From Actinoplanes campanulatus (GTDB lineage: Bacteria > Actinomycetota > Actinomycetes > Mycobacteriales > Micromonosporaceae), in the NCBI RefSeq assembly GCF_014647795.1, contig NZ_BMPW01000001.1, positions 496,001-560,000 on the forward strand: a stretch of DNA of 64,000 nt, written 5' to 3'. The position numbers and the translations under genes are program-made. The notes beneath the pieces were generated by a model that searched no databases, was not told the DNA's origin, and worked only from the letters and a program-made list of their open reading frames with translations. Of this stretch, positions 26,189-33,790 are shown in pieces; the stretch's first letter is position 1; every line of letters begins with the position of its first letter.

Positions 26189-27472
26189 TCAGTCGGCGTC
26201 GATGGACTCGGCCAGGGCGCGGACCCGGACCCGGGTGATGGCCCGGCCGGTCACCTCGGTCACCTCGGCGGTGAACTCGGGCAGCGTCACCACCTCCCCC
26301 GGCTCGGTCGGGATGTGCCCGAGCGCGGCCAGCACCATCCCGGCGATCGTGGTGTAGTCGCCCTCCTCCGGCGGGTTGCCGCGGAACCCGACGTCGGGCA
26401 GGTCGTGAATGGGGAACGAGCCGGGCATCAGCAGGGCGCCGTCCGGCTCCCGTACGGTCGAGGCGACGTCCCGGTCGGTCTCGTCGTAGATCTCCCCGAC
26501 GATCTCCTCGACCAGGTCCTCGATGGTGACGATGCCGTCGATGGCGCCGCGCTCGTCGACGATCAGGGCGAGCGGCTGCCGTTCCGCCCGCAACTGCATG
26601 AGCGCGTCGGAGACCCGCAGCGTCTCCGGCAGGAACAGCGGCGGCCGGGCCACGTCGTCGACCGGACCGTCGGCGCCGACCAGGTCCCGCAGATGCACCA
26701 CGCCGATCACATCGTCCAGCCCGGCTTTGCCGATCACCGGCGCCCGGGAGTGCCCACTGTCGATCAGGATGCGAAGCGCCTCGGCGGCCGGCCGGCCGCT
26801 GGGCAGGGTCAGCACGTCACGGCGGGGCACCAGGATCTCCCGCATGATCCGGTCGGCGATCTCGAAGGCGCCGGTGATGATGGTCCGCTGCTCGGCGGAG
26901 ATCTCCTGCTGGGCGGCGACCAGCTCGCGGATCTCCTCGGCGGTGACCTCGTCACGCCGGGCGTGCGGGTCGACGCCGGCCAGGCGCACCACCCCGTCGG
27001 TGGCCCTCCCGAGCAGCCAGACGGCCGGGCGGGAGAAGTTCGACAGCTGGTCGAGCGGCCGGGCCACCAGCAGCGCCCAGCTCTCGGCCCGCTGCATGGC
27101 GATCCGCTTCGGCGCCAGTTCGCCCAGCACCAGCGTGACGAAGGTGAGCACCACGGTGGTCAGGAAGGTGGCCGCCGGCTCGGCCGCGGTGCCGGCGAAG
27201 CCGAGCTGGCCGGCCAGCGGCTTCGACAGGTAGAGGGCGACCACGGCGGAGGCCAGGAAGCCGGCCAGGGTGATGCCGATCTGGATGGTGACCAGGAAGC
27301 GGTTGGCGTCCCGGGTGAGCCGGGCCAGCACCCGCCCGCGGCGGGATTCCCGCTCCAGGCGCTGGACCTGACCCTCCCGCAACGAGATGAGGGCCATCTC
27401 GCTGCCGGTGAGCACCGCGTTGACCAGGATCAGCAGAAGCACCAGGAGGATCGGCACACCGACGCCACCCAT
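26189..27472 (-). CDS. CNNM/HlyC-CorC family membrane protein (DUF21-CBS-CBS-CorC)
   Basis: 427 residues from ATG 27472, preceded by GGAGGGTGG. Order: DUF21 membrane domain with four helices (residues 1 to about 190), a CBS pair about 205-330 (REILVPRRDVLTLPSG, LALIVDERGAIDGIVTIEDLVEEIVGEIYD) and the C-terminal CorC_HlyC domain about 345-425. Members move Mg2+/Co2+ or are linked to metal homeostasis; the old hemolysin label is historical. Appears to be a single-gene unit. Confidence 0.92.
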   Translation of the reverse strand: MGGVGVPILLVLLLILVNAVLTGSEMALISLREGQVQRLERESRRGRVLARLTRDANRFLVTIQIGITLAGFLASAVVALYLSKPLAGQLGFAGTAAEPAATFLTTVVLTFVTLVLGELAPKRIAMQRAESWALLVARPLDQLSNFSRPAVWLLGRATDGVVRLAGVDPHARRDEVTAEEIRELVAAQQEISAEQRTIITGAFEIADRIMREILVPRRDVLTLPSGRPAAEALRILIDSGHSRAPVIGKAGLDDVIGVVHLRDLVGADGPVDDVARPPLFLPETLRVSDALMQLRAERQPLALIVDERGAIDGIVTIEDLVEEIVGEIYDETDRDVASTVREPDGALLMPGSFPIHDLPDVGFRGNPPEEGDYTTIAGMVLAALGHIPTEPGEVVTLPEFTAEVTEVTGRAITRVRVRALAESIDAD

Positions 27473-27531
27473 CAACCCACCCTCCGGGACAAAACGCACA
27501 TTCGGTGAACACCGTAGCGGAGGGTGGCGGA

Positions 27532-28434
27532 TCAGAACCGCGCGAACGACCGCAGCGGCATCCGCGGACCGAACTTCGGCGCCTGGATGCCACCCAGGGC
27601 GAGCAGGCCACAGACCCGGCCCCGGTGGCCACGGAACGGTTCGAGCAGCTCCAGCATCCGGGCGTCGGTGCCGCGCGGCTCCCCGGCCAGCGCCCAGGCC
27701 ACCGTGTTGGGGATGTGGAAGTCGCCGACGCTGACCGCGTCCGGGTCGCCGTAGGCGTACCGCACCGTCTCGGCGGCGGTCCACGGGCCGATCCCGGGCA
27801 GCGCGGTCATCCGGGTGGTCGCCTCGGCCGCGTCGGCGCAGCGCTCCAACCGGTCCGCGACCCGCGCGGCCCGCAGCAGGGTCTCGGTGCGGCGCTGCTC
27901 GACGCCGAACGGATGGAACTCCCAGTAGGCGGTGGCCGCCACGACGGCCGGATCGGGTGGCAGCAGCAGACCGGCCGGGCCCGGCGCCGGCTCACCGAAA
28001 TGCCGGCAGACCGCACGGTACGACCGGTGCGCCTCCTTGCCGGTGACCTTCTGCTCGAGGACGGCGCGGAGCAGTCGCGGGAAGACCTGTCCGGTGGCCG
28101 GTAGGCGTACCCCGGAGAAGGTTTTGGCCAGACGGGCGACCAGCGGATGCCGCGCGGCGAGCGTGGGCAGATCGCCCGGATCGTCGCGGAGACCGGCGAT
28201 CGCGTCGGCCCGGTCGGCGGCCCATTCGGCGCCCGGCCCGTGACCGGTCGCGATCAGCTCCCCGGCGGCGCGGGCCAGGTGCAGCGAGGCGGGCCCGGCC
28301 GGGGTACGCATGGCGAGCCAGAGACCGTCCTCGCCGAGCCGCCCGCAGGGATCGTGTTTCGGGACCAGCAGTGGCCGCACCGAGACGGCGAAGGCGTAAC
28401 GCTCGGGTGGGCGCAGGCGGCGGACGACTTCCAC
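27532..28434 (-). CDS. DNA-3-methyladenine glycosylase II-like (AlkA family)
   Basis: Removes alkylated bases from DNA to start base-excision repair. 300 residues from GTG 28434; the open frame runs to 28500 but that part overlaps a stem-loop and is unlikely to be coding. The helix-hairpin-helix and GPD loop are visible as ALPGIGPWTAAETVRYA and DPDAVSVGDFHIPN, with the catalytic aspartate in GDFHIP (about residue 238). The N-terminal domain shows the AlkA beta-fold (LAMRTPAGPASLHLARA). No Ada-type regulator is adjacent. Confidence 0.87.
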   Translation of the reverse strand: MEVVRRLRPPERYAFAVSVRPLLVPKHDPCGRLGEDGLWLAMRTPAGPASLHLARAAGELIATGHGPGAEWAADRADAIAGLRDDPGDLPTLAARHPLVARLAKTFSGVRLPATGQVFPRLLRAVLEQKVTGKEAHRSYRAVCRHFGEPAPGPAGLLLPPDPAVVAATAYWEFHPFGVEQRRTETLLRAARVADRLERCADAAEATTRMTALPGIGPWTAAETVRYAYGDPDAVSVGDFHIPNTVAWALAGEPRGTDARMLELLEPFRGHRGRVCGLLALGGIQAPKFGPRMPLRSFARF

Positions 28435-28463
28435 CGCGCCACTATGACACTCCGTGCGGGCAG

Positions 28464-28504
28464 ACCGATGGCCCTGACCGTGCTCCGGGGTCAGGGCCAT
28501 CGGT
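28464..28504. terminator. Perfect 16-bp stem-loop upstream of the AlkA-like gene
   Basis: ACCGATGGCCCTGACC (28464-28479) pairs exactly with 28489-28504 around a nine-base loop. No T-tract follows on either strand. Most likely a terminator for the minus-strand envelope operon ending at 28702, with the AlkA-like gene starting just beyond. Confidence 0.65.
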
Positions 28505-28610
28505 GTGGTGACCGGACGCCCGAGAATGTCCGGTCTCCCTCTGCGGCGCCGAACCCGGTGGTGGCCGGGTGGCCCGCCGCGCTCTCGTCCAGCAGGGGGA
28601 AGGACGATCG

Positions 28611-28655
28611 CCGGACCGAGGGGGGCCCGGACCGGGGTGGGAGACCTCGGTCCGG
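28611..28655 (-). terminator. Hairpin downstream of the repeat-containing secreted protein gene
   Basis: CCGGACCGAGG (28611-28621) and CCTCGGTCCGG (28645-28655) form an 11-bp stem 47 bp after the stop at 28702 in the minus direction, with a 23-base loop. A second hairpin follows at 28464-28504. Confidence 0.5.
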
Positions 28656-28701
28656 TTCGGTCCGGCGACGCGGCAGCGGCGTCCGCGGTCTTTGCCGTCG
28701 G

Positions 28702-29967
28702 TCAGCGAACCCGGATTTTGACCGAGTCGAAGGCCGGCGTCTGGTTGGCGCGCTCCATCATCGGGATTCGGTGCGAGCCGTCACCGGCCCACGAGGAGCA
28801 CTGGAAGGTGCCCGCCTGGGGCAGACCCGGCACCTGGATGGCGACGGTGTCCGGCTGGGCGCTGCCCTGGCTGTCCTCGGTCGCGACGAAGAACGCCGGG
28901 ACCGGGTCCGGGGCGGGCGCCTGGTTCTGGCTGTCCAGGATCCGGCACGCGGTGTGGAAGTGACCGCGGACCAGGCCGCCCTGGAGCACGCTGGACTCCA
29001 CGTAGTAACCGCCCTGGCCGGCCGCGAGGAACCGGTCACGGATCAGGTTCCGGGTGCTCACCTGGAGGGTGAACGGGGTGTTCCGGTTGACCTGCCGGGG
29101 CGCGCCGGTGATCAGCAGCGTCGGGTTGTTCGCGGCGGCGCCGACCTCACCGAACTCGGTCGAGACGCAGCGGTTGCCACGCTGGAAGCCGTCGTGGTCC
29201 TCCAGGTCGGAGGTGTCGCAGCTGTTGGTCAGGATGCCGAGCCCGGCGCCGGGCGGCGGAGTGGTGGCGGTGGGAGCGGGGTCCGGCTGGTCCCCACCGT
29301 TGTCACCGCCGTTGTTGCCGCCCTGGTTCTGGTCGCCACCACCCTGGTTCTGGTCGCCACCACCCTGGTTCTGGTCGCCACCACCCTGGTTCTGGTCACC
29401 GCCACCCTGGTTCTGGTCACCGCCACCCTGGTTCTGGTCATCGGCGGGGGCGCTGGTCGCTCCGTCGGCGGGCGCGCTGGTGGCTCCGTCGGTGGGCGCC
29501 GCGGCGCTGGCGCTCGGTGCCGCGCCGCCGCCGTTGTTGTTGCCCTGGCCGCCACCGTTGTTGTTGCCCCGGCCGCCGTTGTTGCCGCGGTTACGCCGGA
29601 GGGTGGTGGCCTCGGTCTCGGAGGCGACGTTGTTCAGCACCCACTCACGACAGCGGTTCTGCACGTCCGCGGTCGTCGCCACGTCACCGGCACCGTCGTC
29701 CGGGTGCTGCGTGACCTGACCGTTGTTCGTGGTGTACGTGCCCCGCCGGGTCTGGGTGGAGAGCCGCGAGGACTTCGGCGCCCGGAGATCGTCACACGCC
29801 GCCATGGCCCGGTCGGTGACCGTGTCCTCGGTGGCCGCGTTGGAGATCTGGGTGACGGTCACTACGCCGCCGAACGCCGCCAACGCCGCAGCGCCGATGA
29901 CCGCGATGCGGCGCCGACCGCTGAACCAAGTCGGGGAATTGGCGCGGCGGTACTTGGACCTTCGCAT
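28702..29967 (-). CDS. Exported protein with Asn/Gln/Gly tandem repeats, unknown function
   Basis: 421 residues from ATG 29967 (MRRSKYRRANSPT), which has AAAGG eight bases upstream; a GTG three codons earlier overlaps that site. A basic start and hydrophobic segment (RRIAVIGAAALAAFGGVVTV) indicate export. The middle (about residues 130-225) is low complexity: Gly/Asn stretches, APADGATSAP units and six DQNQGG(G) copies. The C-terminal 170 residues look globular, with two likely disulfides and the phrases LVRGHFHTACRILDSQ and SWAGDGSHRIPMMER. Last gene of a three-gene set of exported proteins behind an ECF-type promoter. Confidence 0.8.
   Translation of the reverse strand: MRRSKYRRANSPTWFSGRRRIAVIGAAALAAFGGVVTVTQISNAATEDTVTDRAMAACDDLRAPKSSRLSTQTRRGTYTTNNGQVTQHPDDGAGDVATTADVQNRCREWVLNNVASETEATTLRRNRGNNGGRGNNNGGGQGNNNGGGAAPSASAAAPTDGATSAPADGATSAPADDQNQGGGDQNQGGGDQNQGGGDQNQGGGDQNQGGGDQNQGGNNGGDNGGDQPDPAPTATTPPPGAGLGILTNSCDTSDLEDHDGFQRGNRCVSTEFGEVGAAANNPTLLITGAPRQVNRNTPFTLQVSTRNLIRDRFLAAGQGGYYVESSVLQGGLVRGHFHTACRILDSQNQAPAPDPVPAFFVATEDSQGSAQPDTVAIQVPGLPQAGTFQCSSWAGDGSHRIPMMERANQTPAFDSVKIRVR
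29317..29439 (-). repeat. In-frame 21-bp tandem repeat array (DQNQGGG units)
   Basis: Five 21-bp units plus an 18-bp sixth unit encode DQNQGGG repeats inside the exported protein gene. The copies differ at only a few third-base positions, so the array is young or kept uniform and likely to vary in copy number between strains. Confidence 0.95.
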
Positions 29968-30005
29968 GGGTGACACCTTTCTTCGTCGCCGTCGGCGATT
30001 TCGAC

Positions 30006-30779
30006 TTACCGCGCGCGGAAGATGCGCATGGTCGTTACGACCCCGACCACCAGCGCGGCAGCGAGGACCAACAGGATTACGGTGTTGCTGAGGCCGGGGA
30101 TGCTGTCCCCGTTGGTCGCCGCGACCAGCATCTGGTTGTCGATCGGGACGGGTCCCTGTCCGGCGGCGGCCGGCGCCGGCGCCGTGGGCAGCGCCGCGTA
30201 GTCGACGATCCCGCTGCTCTCCAGCAGGGTCATGTGCGTCGCGACGAACTGGTTCGTCTGCTGTGCCAGCGCGCGGACCGTGTCGTTGCGCGTGGTGGCC
30301 CGGATCGTGGCGATCGCCGGGAAGATCTTGCCGTGCGCGGCGCGGAGCCGGTCGATGAAGATCTGGTCGAACTGCTCCGGCGTCGCCGCCGTGCGCATCT
30401 CGTTCAGCCAGAGCTGCTGGTCGCCGTTCGGCTGGTTGGGCAGGCTGATCCCGAGCTTCTTGGCCGCGGTGCGGTCCAGGCTGTCCAGCGCGACGTGCTG
30501 CGCCGCGATCGACTGGCCGATCTTCTTGACCGCCGCGTTGTTCGACTTCTCCACGGCCATGTTGCCGGCCGGGACCTCCCAGAGGCCGGCCAGTCGCACC
30601 TTGATCACGAAGTCACGGTCGGCCGCGCTGAGCGTGCCGGTGCCCTTGTTCGGTAGGCCTGAGGTCTGCGGAACCGGAATCGGCTCCGCGGCGTGAGCCA
30701 CCCCGGCCGGCGCCACCATGAACGCCAGGGATAGGGCCAGGGTGCCGACCAGCCATCGGGGGCTACGGCGGGTCCTCAT
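30006..30779 (-). CDS. DUF4142-domain exported protein with C-terminal membrane anchor
   Basis: 257 residues from the second of two adjacent ATGs (30779), which is five bases from GGAGG; the first ATG is only two bases away. A signal sequence (LVGTLALSLAFMVAPAGVAHAA) precedes the helical DUF4142 domain, about residues 45-185 (SAADRDFVIKVRLAGLWEVP, GQSIAAQHVALDSLDRTAAKKLG). A Pro/Ala linker leads to a C-terminal span (NTVILLVLAAALVVGVVTTM). DUF4142 is a ferritin-like bundle of unknown role. Sits between the PF03640-type lipoprotein and the repeat protein genes. Confidence 0.88.
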   Translation of the reverse strand: MRTRRSPRWLVGTLALSLAFMVAPAGVAHAAEPIPVPQTSGLPNKGTGTLSAADRDFVIKVRLAGLWEVPAGNMAVEKSNNAAVKKIGQSIAAQHVALDSLDRTAAKKLGISLPNQPNGDQQLWLNEMRTAATPEQFDQIFIDRLRAAHGKIFPAIATIRATTRNDTVRALAQQTNQFVATHMTLLESSGIVDYAALPTAPAPAAAGQGPVPIDNQMLVAATNGDSIPGLSNTVILLVLAAALVVGVVTTMRIFRAR

Positions 30780-30809
30780 CATGTCCTCCAATGCCTCGTG
30801 TCTGCCGGA

Positions 30810-31529
30810 TCAGTAGCTGTAGTCGCCGCCGGCCTCGCCACTACCGGCCTCGCCGGAGGTGCCGTCGGACGGCGGAGCGACCGGCTTCGACACGGCCGGC
30901 AGGCAGGTCAGGTTCTTGGTGCCGGCGGGCGTGATGACGAACCAGGTGCCGCTGACGTTCTGGCCCTTCCACTGACCGGGCTTCTTGTCGCCGATGTAGC
31001 GGTAGAGCGGCCAGCCCTTGAGGGTGAGCTGCTTGGTGCCGTCGGCCCGGGTGACCGTCCCGACCAGGGACTTGTCGACGCCCTTGAGGGTGGGCTCGCC
31101 GTCGTTCGTGACCGCCGGCGGCCAGATCTTGGCGCAGTCGCCGTTGCAGTTCGACTTCGCCGGGTCGTCGGAGTCCTTGTCGAAGCGGTAGAGCACGAAG
31201 CCGTCCTCGTCCTGAACGGTGCTGCCCATCCGGGCCACCTTCGTCGCGTTCAGTGCGGTGGTGGCCACCTCGTCGCTGATCTCCGGGGTGTTCGCCTCGC
31301 CACCGCCGGCCGGGTCGGCCGGCGCGGTCGCCTCGGCGGTGGGATCGGCCGCGGCCACGGCTTCACCGGTGGCGCCCGGCGAGGCCTGGACGTCGTTCGA
31401 GGCCGGTTCGGCCGCGTTCCCGTAGTCGGCGGCGCCCGCGTCGAATCCGGCCGGGGCACAACCGGGCAGGGTGATCACCGCCGCCAGCGCCGCACCGACG
31501 ACCATCAACTTTCGCTTCTCCGGTACCAC
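30810..31529 (-). CDS. Lipoprotein with two PF03640-type secreted repeats (COG4315)
   Basis: 239 residues from GTG 31529 (MVPEKRKLMVVGAALAAVIT), with GGGAGGG at four bases; longer starts lack a ribosome site and would misplace the signal. The lipobox is LPGC, so the protein is lipid-anchored outside the membrane. An Ala/Glu/Pro linker is followed by two repeats of the secreted-repeat family (VLYRFDKDSDDPAKSNCNGDCAKIWPP, then LTLKGWPLYRYIGDKKPGQW). The pair of cysteines in CNGDC suggests redox or metal contact. First gene of the set behind the ECF-type promoter at 31573-31602. Confidence 0.9.
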   Translation of the reverse strand: MVPEKRKLMVVGAALAAVITLPGCAPAGFDAGAADYGNAAEPASNDVQASPGATGEAVAAADPTAEATAPADPAGGGEANTPEISDEVATTALNATKVARMGSTVQDEDGFVLYRFDKDSDDPAKSNCNGDCAKIWPPAVTNDGEPTLKGVDKSLVGTVTRADGTKQLTLKGWPLYRYIGDKKPGQWKGQNVSGTWFVITPAGTKNLTCLPAVSKPVAPPSDGTSGEAGSGEAGGDYSY

Positions 31530-31572
31530 GAGCCCTCCCGGCTGATTCATGGCTCTGCCATTTCCGGCCAGT

Positions 31573-31602
31573 AGTACGGAGGGGGTGCGAAGTCGGTTGA
31601 AC
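31573..31602 (-). promoter_or_regulatory. Candidate ECF-sigma promoter for the lipoprotein operon
   Basis: On the minus strand TTCAACC (31595-31601) is followed after 16 bp by CGTACT (31573-31578), a layout like SigL-type promoters as I recall them (TGAACC, about 15 bp, CGTgtc), 44 bp upstream of the lipoprotein start. The 10-mer TCGGTTGAAC occurs again at 31630-31639. Use by the neighbouring sigma factor is inferred. Confidence 0.5.
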
Positions 31603-31680
31603 ATTCGGGTGGATCAAATCAATGATTTTTCGGTTGAACCTTCCGGACCGGGCGTACGTAAAGAGATGACCCGGCGCGCG

Positions 31681-31716
31681 AAAAAGGCCCGGCCGCATGG
31701 GCGGCCGGACCTTTTA
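31681..31716 (-). terminator. Intrinsic terminator of the sigma/anti-sigma operon
   Basis: On the minus strand a 15-bp stem (AAAAGGTCCGGCCGC against GCGGCCGGGCCTTTT, one G-T pair) with a four-base loop ends in five T residues, 13 bp after the anti-sigma stop. This is the clearest classical terminator in the window. Confidence 0.9.
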
Positions 31717-31728
31717 GTGGTCGTACGG

Positions 31729-32505
31729 TTACGGAACGCGAACGAGCGTCTCGCCGGCCCCGGTCGAGGTGATCTCCTGGACCTGGACGTGCGCGATCTT
31801 GTCCCGCGGGGTGGCGGTGACCGCCTGGAGCATCAGCGGGGTCGGGTTGGTGGGCGTTCCCCAGCCGGTCTCGGTGACCGTCCAGTCGGCGACCTTCTCG
31901 GCCGTGCCGTCGGTGCGCACCACGAAGAGGGCACACGTCTTCGGCCCGCTGATGTTGGCGACCGCGAAGGAGACCTGGGTGCCCCAGTCCTTCTTCAGCA
32001 GGCCGACCGCGGCGGCGACGTTGGTCCGGTTGTCGGTGCCGCTGTAGTTGTCGCCGGGCAGTTTGGTGCCACCGATGGCCACACCGTCGGCGCTCGGCAG
32101 CTGGTCCAGCTGGCTGGCGCCGCCCTGGGCGCCGGTCTCGGTCGTGCCCGCCTGGTCCGGCGCGAGCCACCGGCCGCCGGCGAACAGCGCGCCGATGGAC
32201 AGCATGGCGAAGACCACCACGGCGGCGGCCAGCGAGTAGAGCCTGCGGCTGTTGGCCCGCTGCCGCTCCACGCCGACCTCGCGCATCATGCGGTTCAGGA
32301 CCGCGCCGTCGCGCTCGGCCCGCTCGGCGGCCACGAAGGCCTCCGCGTCCACGGTCGCGAGGACGTCCGCCACCTGGACGAACGACTCCAGCTCGTACGC
32401 GCACTGAGCGCAGTCGATCAGGTGGTCCTCGAACTGGGCGGCATCGCGGTCATCGAGGATGCCGAGGGCGTACGAGGCGACGTCGTAGTGCTGCTCCTGC
32501 GTCAT
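31729..32505 (-). CDS. Membrane anti-sigma factor, zinc-binding, RslA/RskA-like
   Basis: 258 residues. The N-terminal zinc-binding anti-sigma domain has HxxxCxxC in HLIDCAQCAYELE (about residues 28-40). One membrane span (YSLAAAVVVFAMLSIGALFA, about 89-108) links to an outside domain of about 140 residues with two cysteines (GPKTCALFVV and upstream). It holds the ECF sigma factor at the membrane until a signal, possibly redox via the zinc site, releases it. Start overlaps the sigma stop by 4 bp (ATGA), so both are made together. Confidence 0.92.
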   Translation of the reverse strand: MTQEQHYDVASYALGILDDRDAAQFEDHLIDCAQCAYELESFVQVADVLATVDAEAFVAAERAERDGAVLNRMMREVGVERQRANSRRLYSLAAAVVVFAMLSIGALFAGGRWLAPDQAGTTETGAQGGASQLDQLPSADGVAIGGTKLPGDNYSGTDNRTNVAAAVGLLKKDWGTQVSFAVANISGPKTCALFVVRTDGTAEKVADWTVTETGWGTPTNPTPLMLQAVTATPRDKIAHVQVQEITSTGAGETLVRVP

Positions 32506-33182
32506 TCCGTCACCCCCCGCTGCTGCAACGCGGTGCGCAGCGCGCGCAGCGCGTAGTACACCCGCGACTTCGCCGTGCCCAGCGGAAGGTTCAGCGCCTC
32601 GGCGGCCTCCGGCACGGTACGGCCGCGGAAGTACGTCTCGATCAGGATCTCCCGGTGCGAGTGGCTCAACTGCCGGAGCGCGTCCGACACGGTCATCGAC
32701 TGCAGGACCTTGTCGGTCTCGTCGGACGTGGTCGGGAAACTCTCCAGCTCCCGATCGTACGTCTCGGCGGGGCGCGCGTTGGCGCTGCGATGCTCGTCGA
32801 TGGCGATCCGCCGGGCCACGGTGACCAGCCAGGGGCGCAGCGACTGCTGGCCCTGTGCGCCGAGCCGGTGCGCGTTGCGCCAGGCCCGGAGCAGGGTCTC
32901 CTGCACGATGTCCTCGGCGCGCTGCCGGTCACCGCCGGTCAGCCGCAGCACGAACATCAGCAGCGGGCCCGCGTGCTCCTCGTAGAGCGTCCGCACGAGG
33001 GTGTCCTCGTGGCTGGGAGAACTGCTCGGAGCGGCCTCGTGTCGCGGCCCCTGCCGCGGGATCACCGTGCCCTGGTCCCGCTGGTTGCCACCGTCCAGAG
33101 CCTGCCACCTGCCACCGGAGTGTTGCCGTGCCATCACGCGCACCCTCTCCGGCGCGAGCCGTTCCTCGACCACCGCATGCAT
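32502..33182 (-). CDS. ECF RNA polymerase sigma factor, SigL-like
   Basis: 226 residues from ATG 33182, with GGAGGT at four bases; an ATG at 33134 is a weaker alternative. Sigma region 2: YEEHAGPLLMFVLRLTGGDRQ, AEDIVQETLLRAWRNAHRLG and RPWLVTVARRIAIDEHRS. Region 4: LRQLSHSHREILIETYFRGR and LPLGTAKSRVYYALRALR. Sequence and gene pairing resemble M. tuberculosis SigL/RslA. The N-terminal 60 residues are a polar extension rich in Arg and Gln. Likely controls the adjacent lipoprotein operon, among others. Confidence 0.93.
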   Translation of the reverse strand: MHAVVEERLAPERVRVMARQHSGGRWQALDGGNQRDQGTVIPRQGPRHEAAPSSSPSHEDTLVRTLYEEHAGPLLMFVLRLTGGDRQRAEDIVQETLLRAWRNAHRLGAQGQQSLRPWLVTVARRIAIDEHRSANARPAETYDRELESFPTTSDETDKVLQSMTVSDALRQLSHSHREILIETYFRGRTVPEAAEALNLPLGTAKSRVYYALRALRTALQQRGVTE

Positions 33183-33745
33183 CGATACCTCCGCCCGGAC
33201 CCTTCCCCGTCGCCTGAGATACGGCCGGGGAGCCCTGCCGGGATCAAAGCCGGGGCGAGAATTTCCGGGACACTCGGTCTCAACGGTCCTCCGCTGCGTT
33301 CGTGGTCGAGACGGCGCACCAGATCGCCGATCACCCTCCGTATTGATCAACGCCGATTGGGACGCCAGGTAAGGCGGAATGATACTCAGTGACAATCGGC
33401 CCTGGACATGTCCCTGAGAATAATTCTCGGAGGCGCCGAGAGAGCGGGATCTCGCAGCGTGAACGAGCGATTCCACTGCGTTGTCACAGGTGCGTAATGT
33501 GCGGCTAATAGGGGCCCCGGTGAGCCGATCGGGGGATGCCGAAGTGCCGGTCGGCCCCTTTCGGGCGACACCTGTCCGGGAGCGCTCCCAATTCCTGATC
33601 CCCCTGATCGGGCGGTGGACCGTGCCCGAATTCGCACGCCACGCGACAGCCCGTCACCGACCTCCGCGGCGAGCGCCACGGCCGTCCGAGCGGATCCCGC
33701 CCCGGAACCCGGATCGGCGTCCCACTGAATGAGACGCCGGGATCG
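33183..33745. other. Gene-free 560-bp region upstream of the sigma gene
   Basis: No open frame here has coding-type base composition. It holds the sigma gene's leader and promoter, which I could not place with confidence, and an AT-rich dyad at 33416-33428. Confidence 0.5.
33416..33428. promoter_or_regulatory. AT-rich palindrome GAGAATAATTCTC, Fur/Zur-box-like
   Basis: A 6-1-6 inverted repeat, extended as TGAGAATAATTCTCG, standing out in GC-rich DNA. It resembles the Zur consensus TGAAAATGATTTTCA as I recall it at most defined positions. It lies about 235 bp upstream of the sigma gene start. Confidence 0.35.
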
Positions 33746-33790
33746 GTTCTGAGATCGCGCGCCCAGTAAGTGGGCACGCTTTCTCAGAAC
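33746..33790 (-). terminator. Terminator of the herA-sbcD-sbcC-nurA operon
   Basis: Outer 9-bp arms GTTCTGAGA/TCTCAGAAC (33746-33754, 33782-33790) and an inner 9-bp stem with one mismatch form a 45-nt hairpin that overlaps the nurA stop codon. No strong T tract follows on the minus strand. Confidence 0.7.

Noticed and set aside
29317-29439. CRISPR array
   Set aside because: Repeats are contiguous, in frame and coding, with no spacers and no cas genes.
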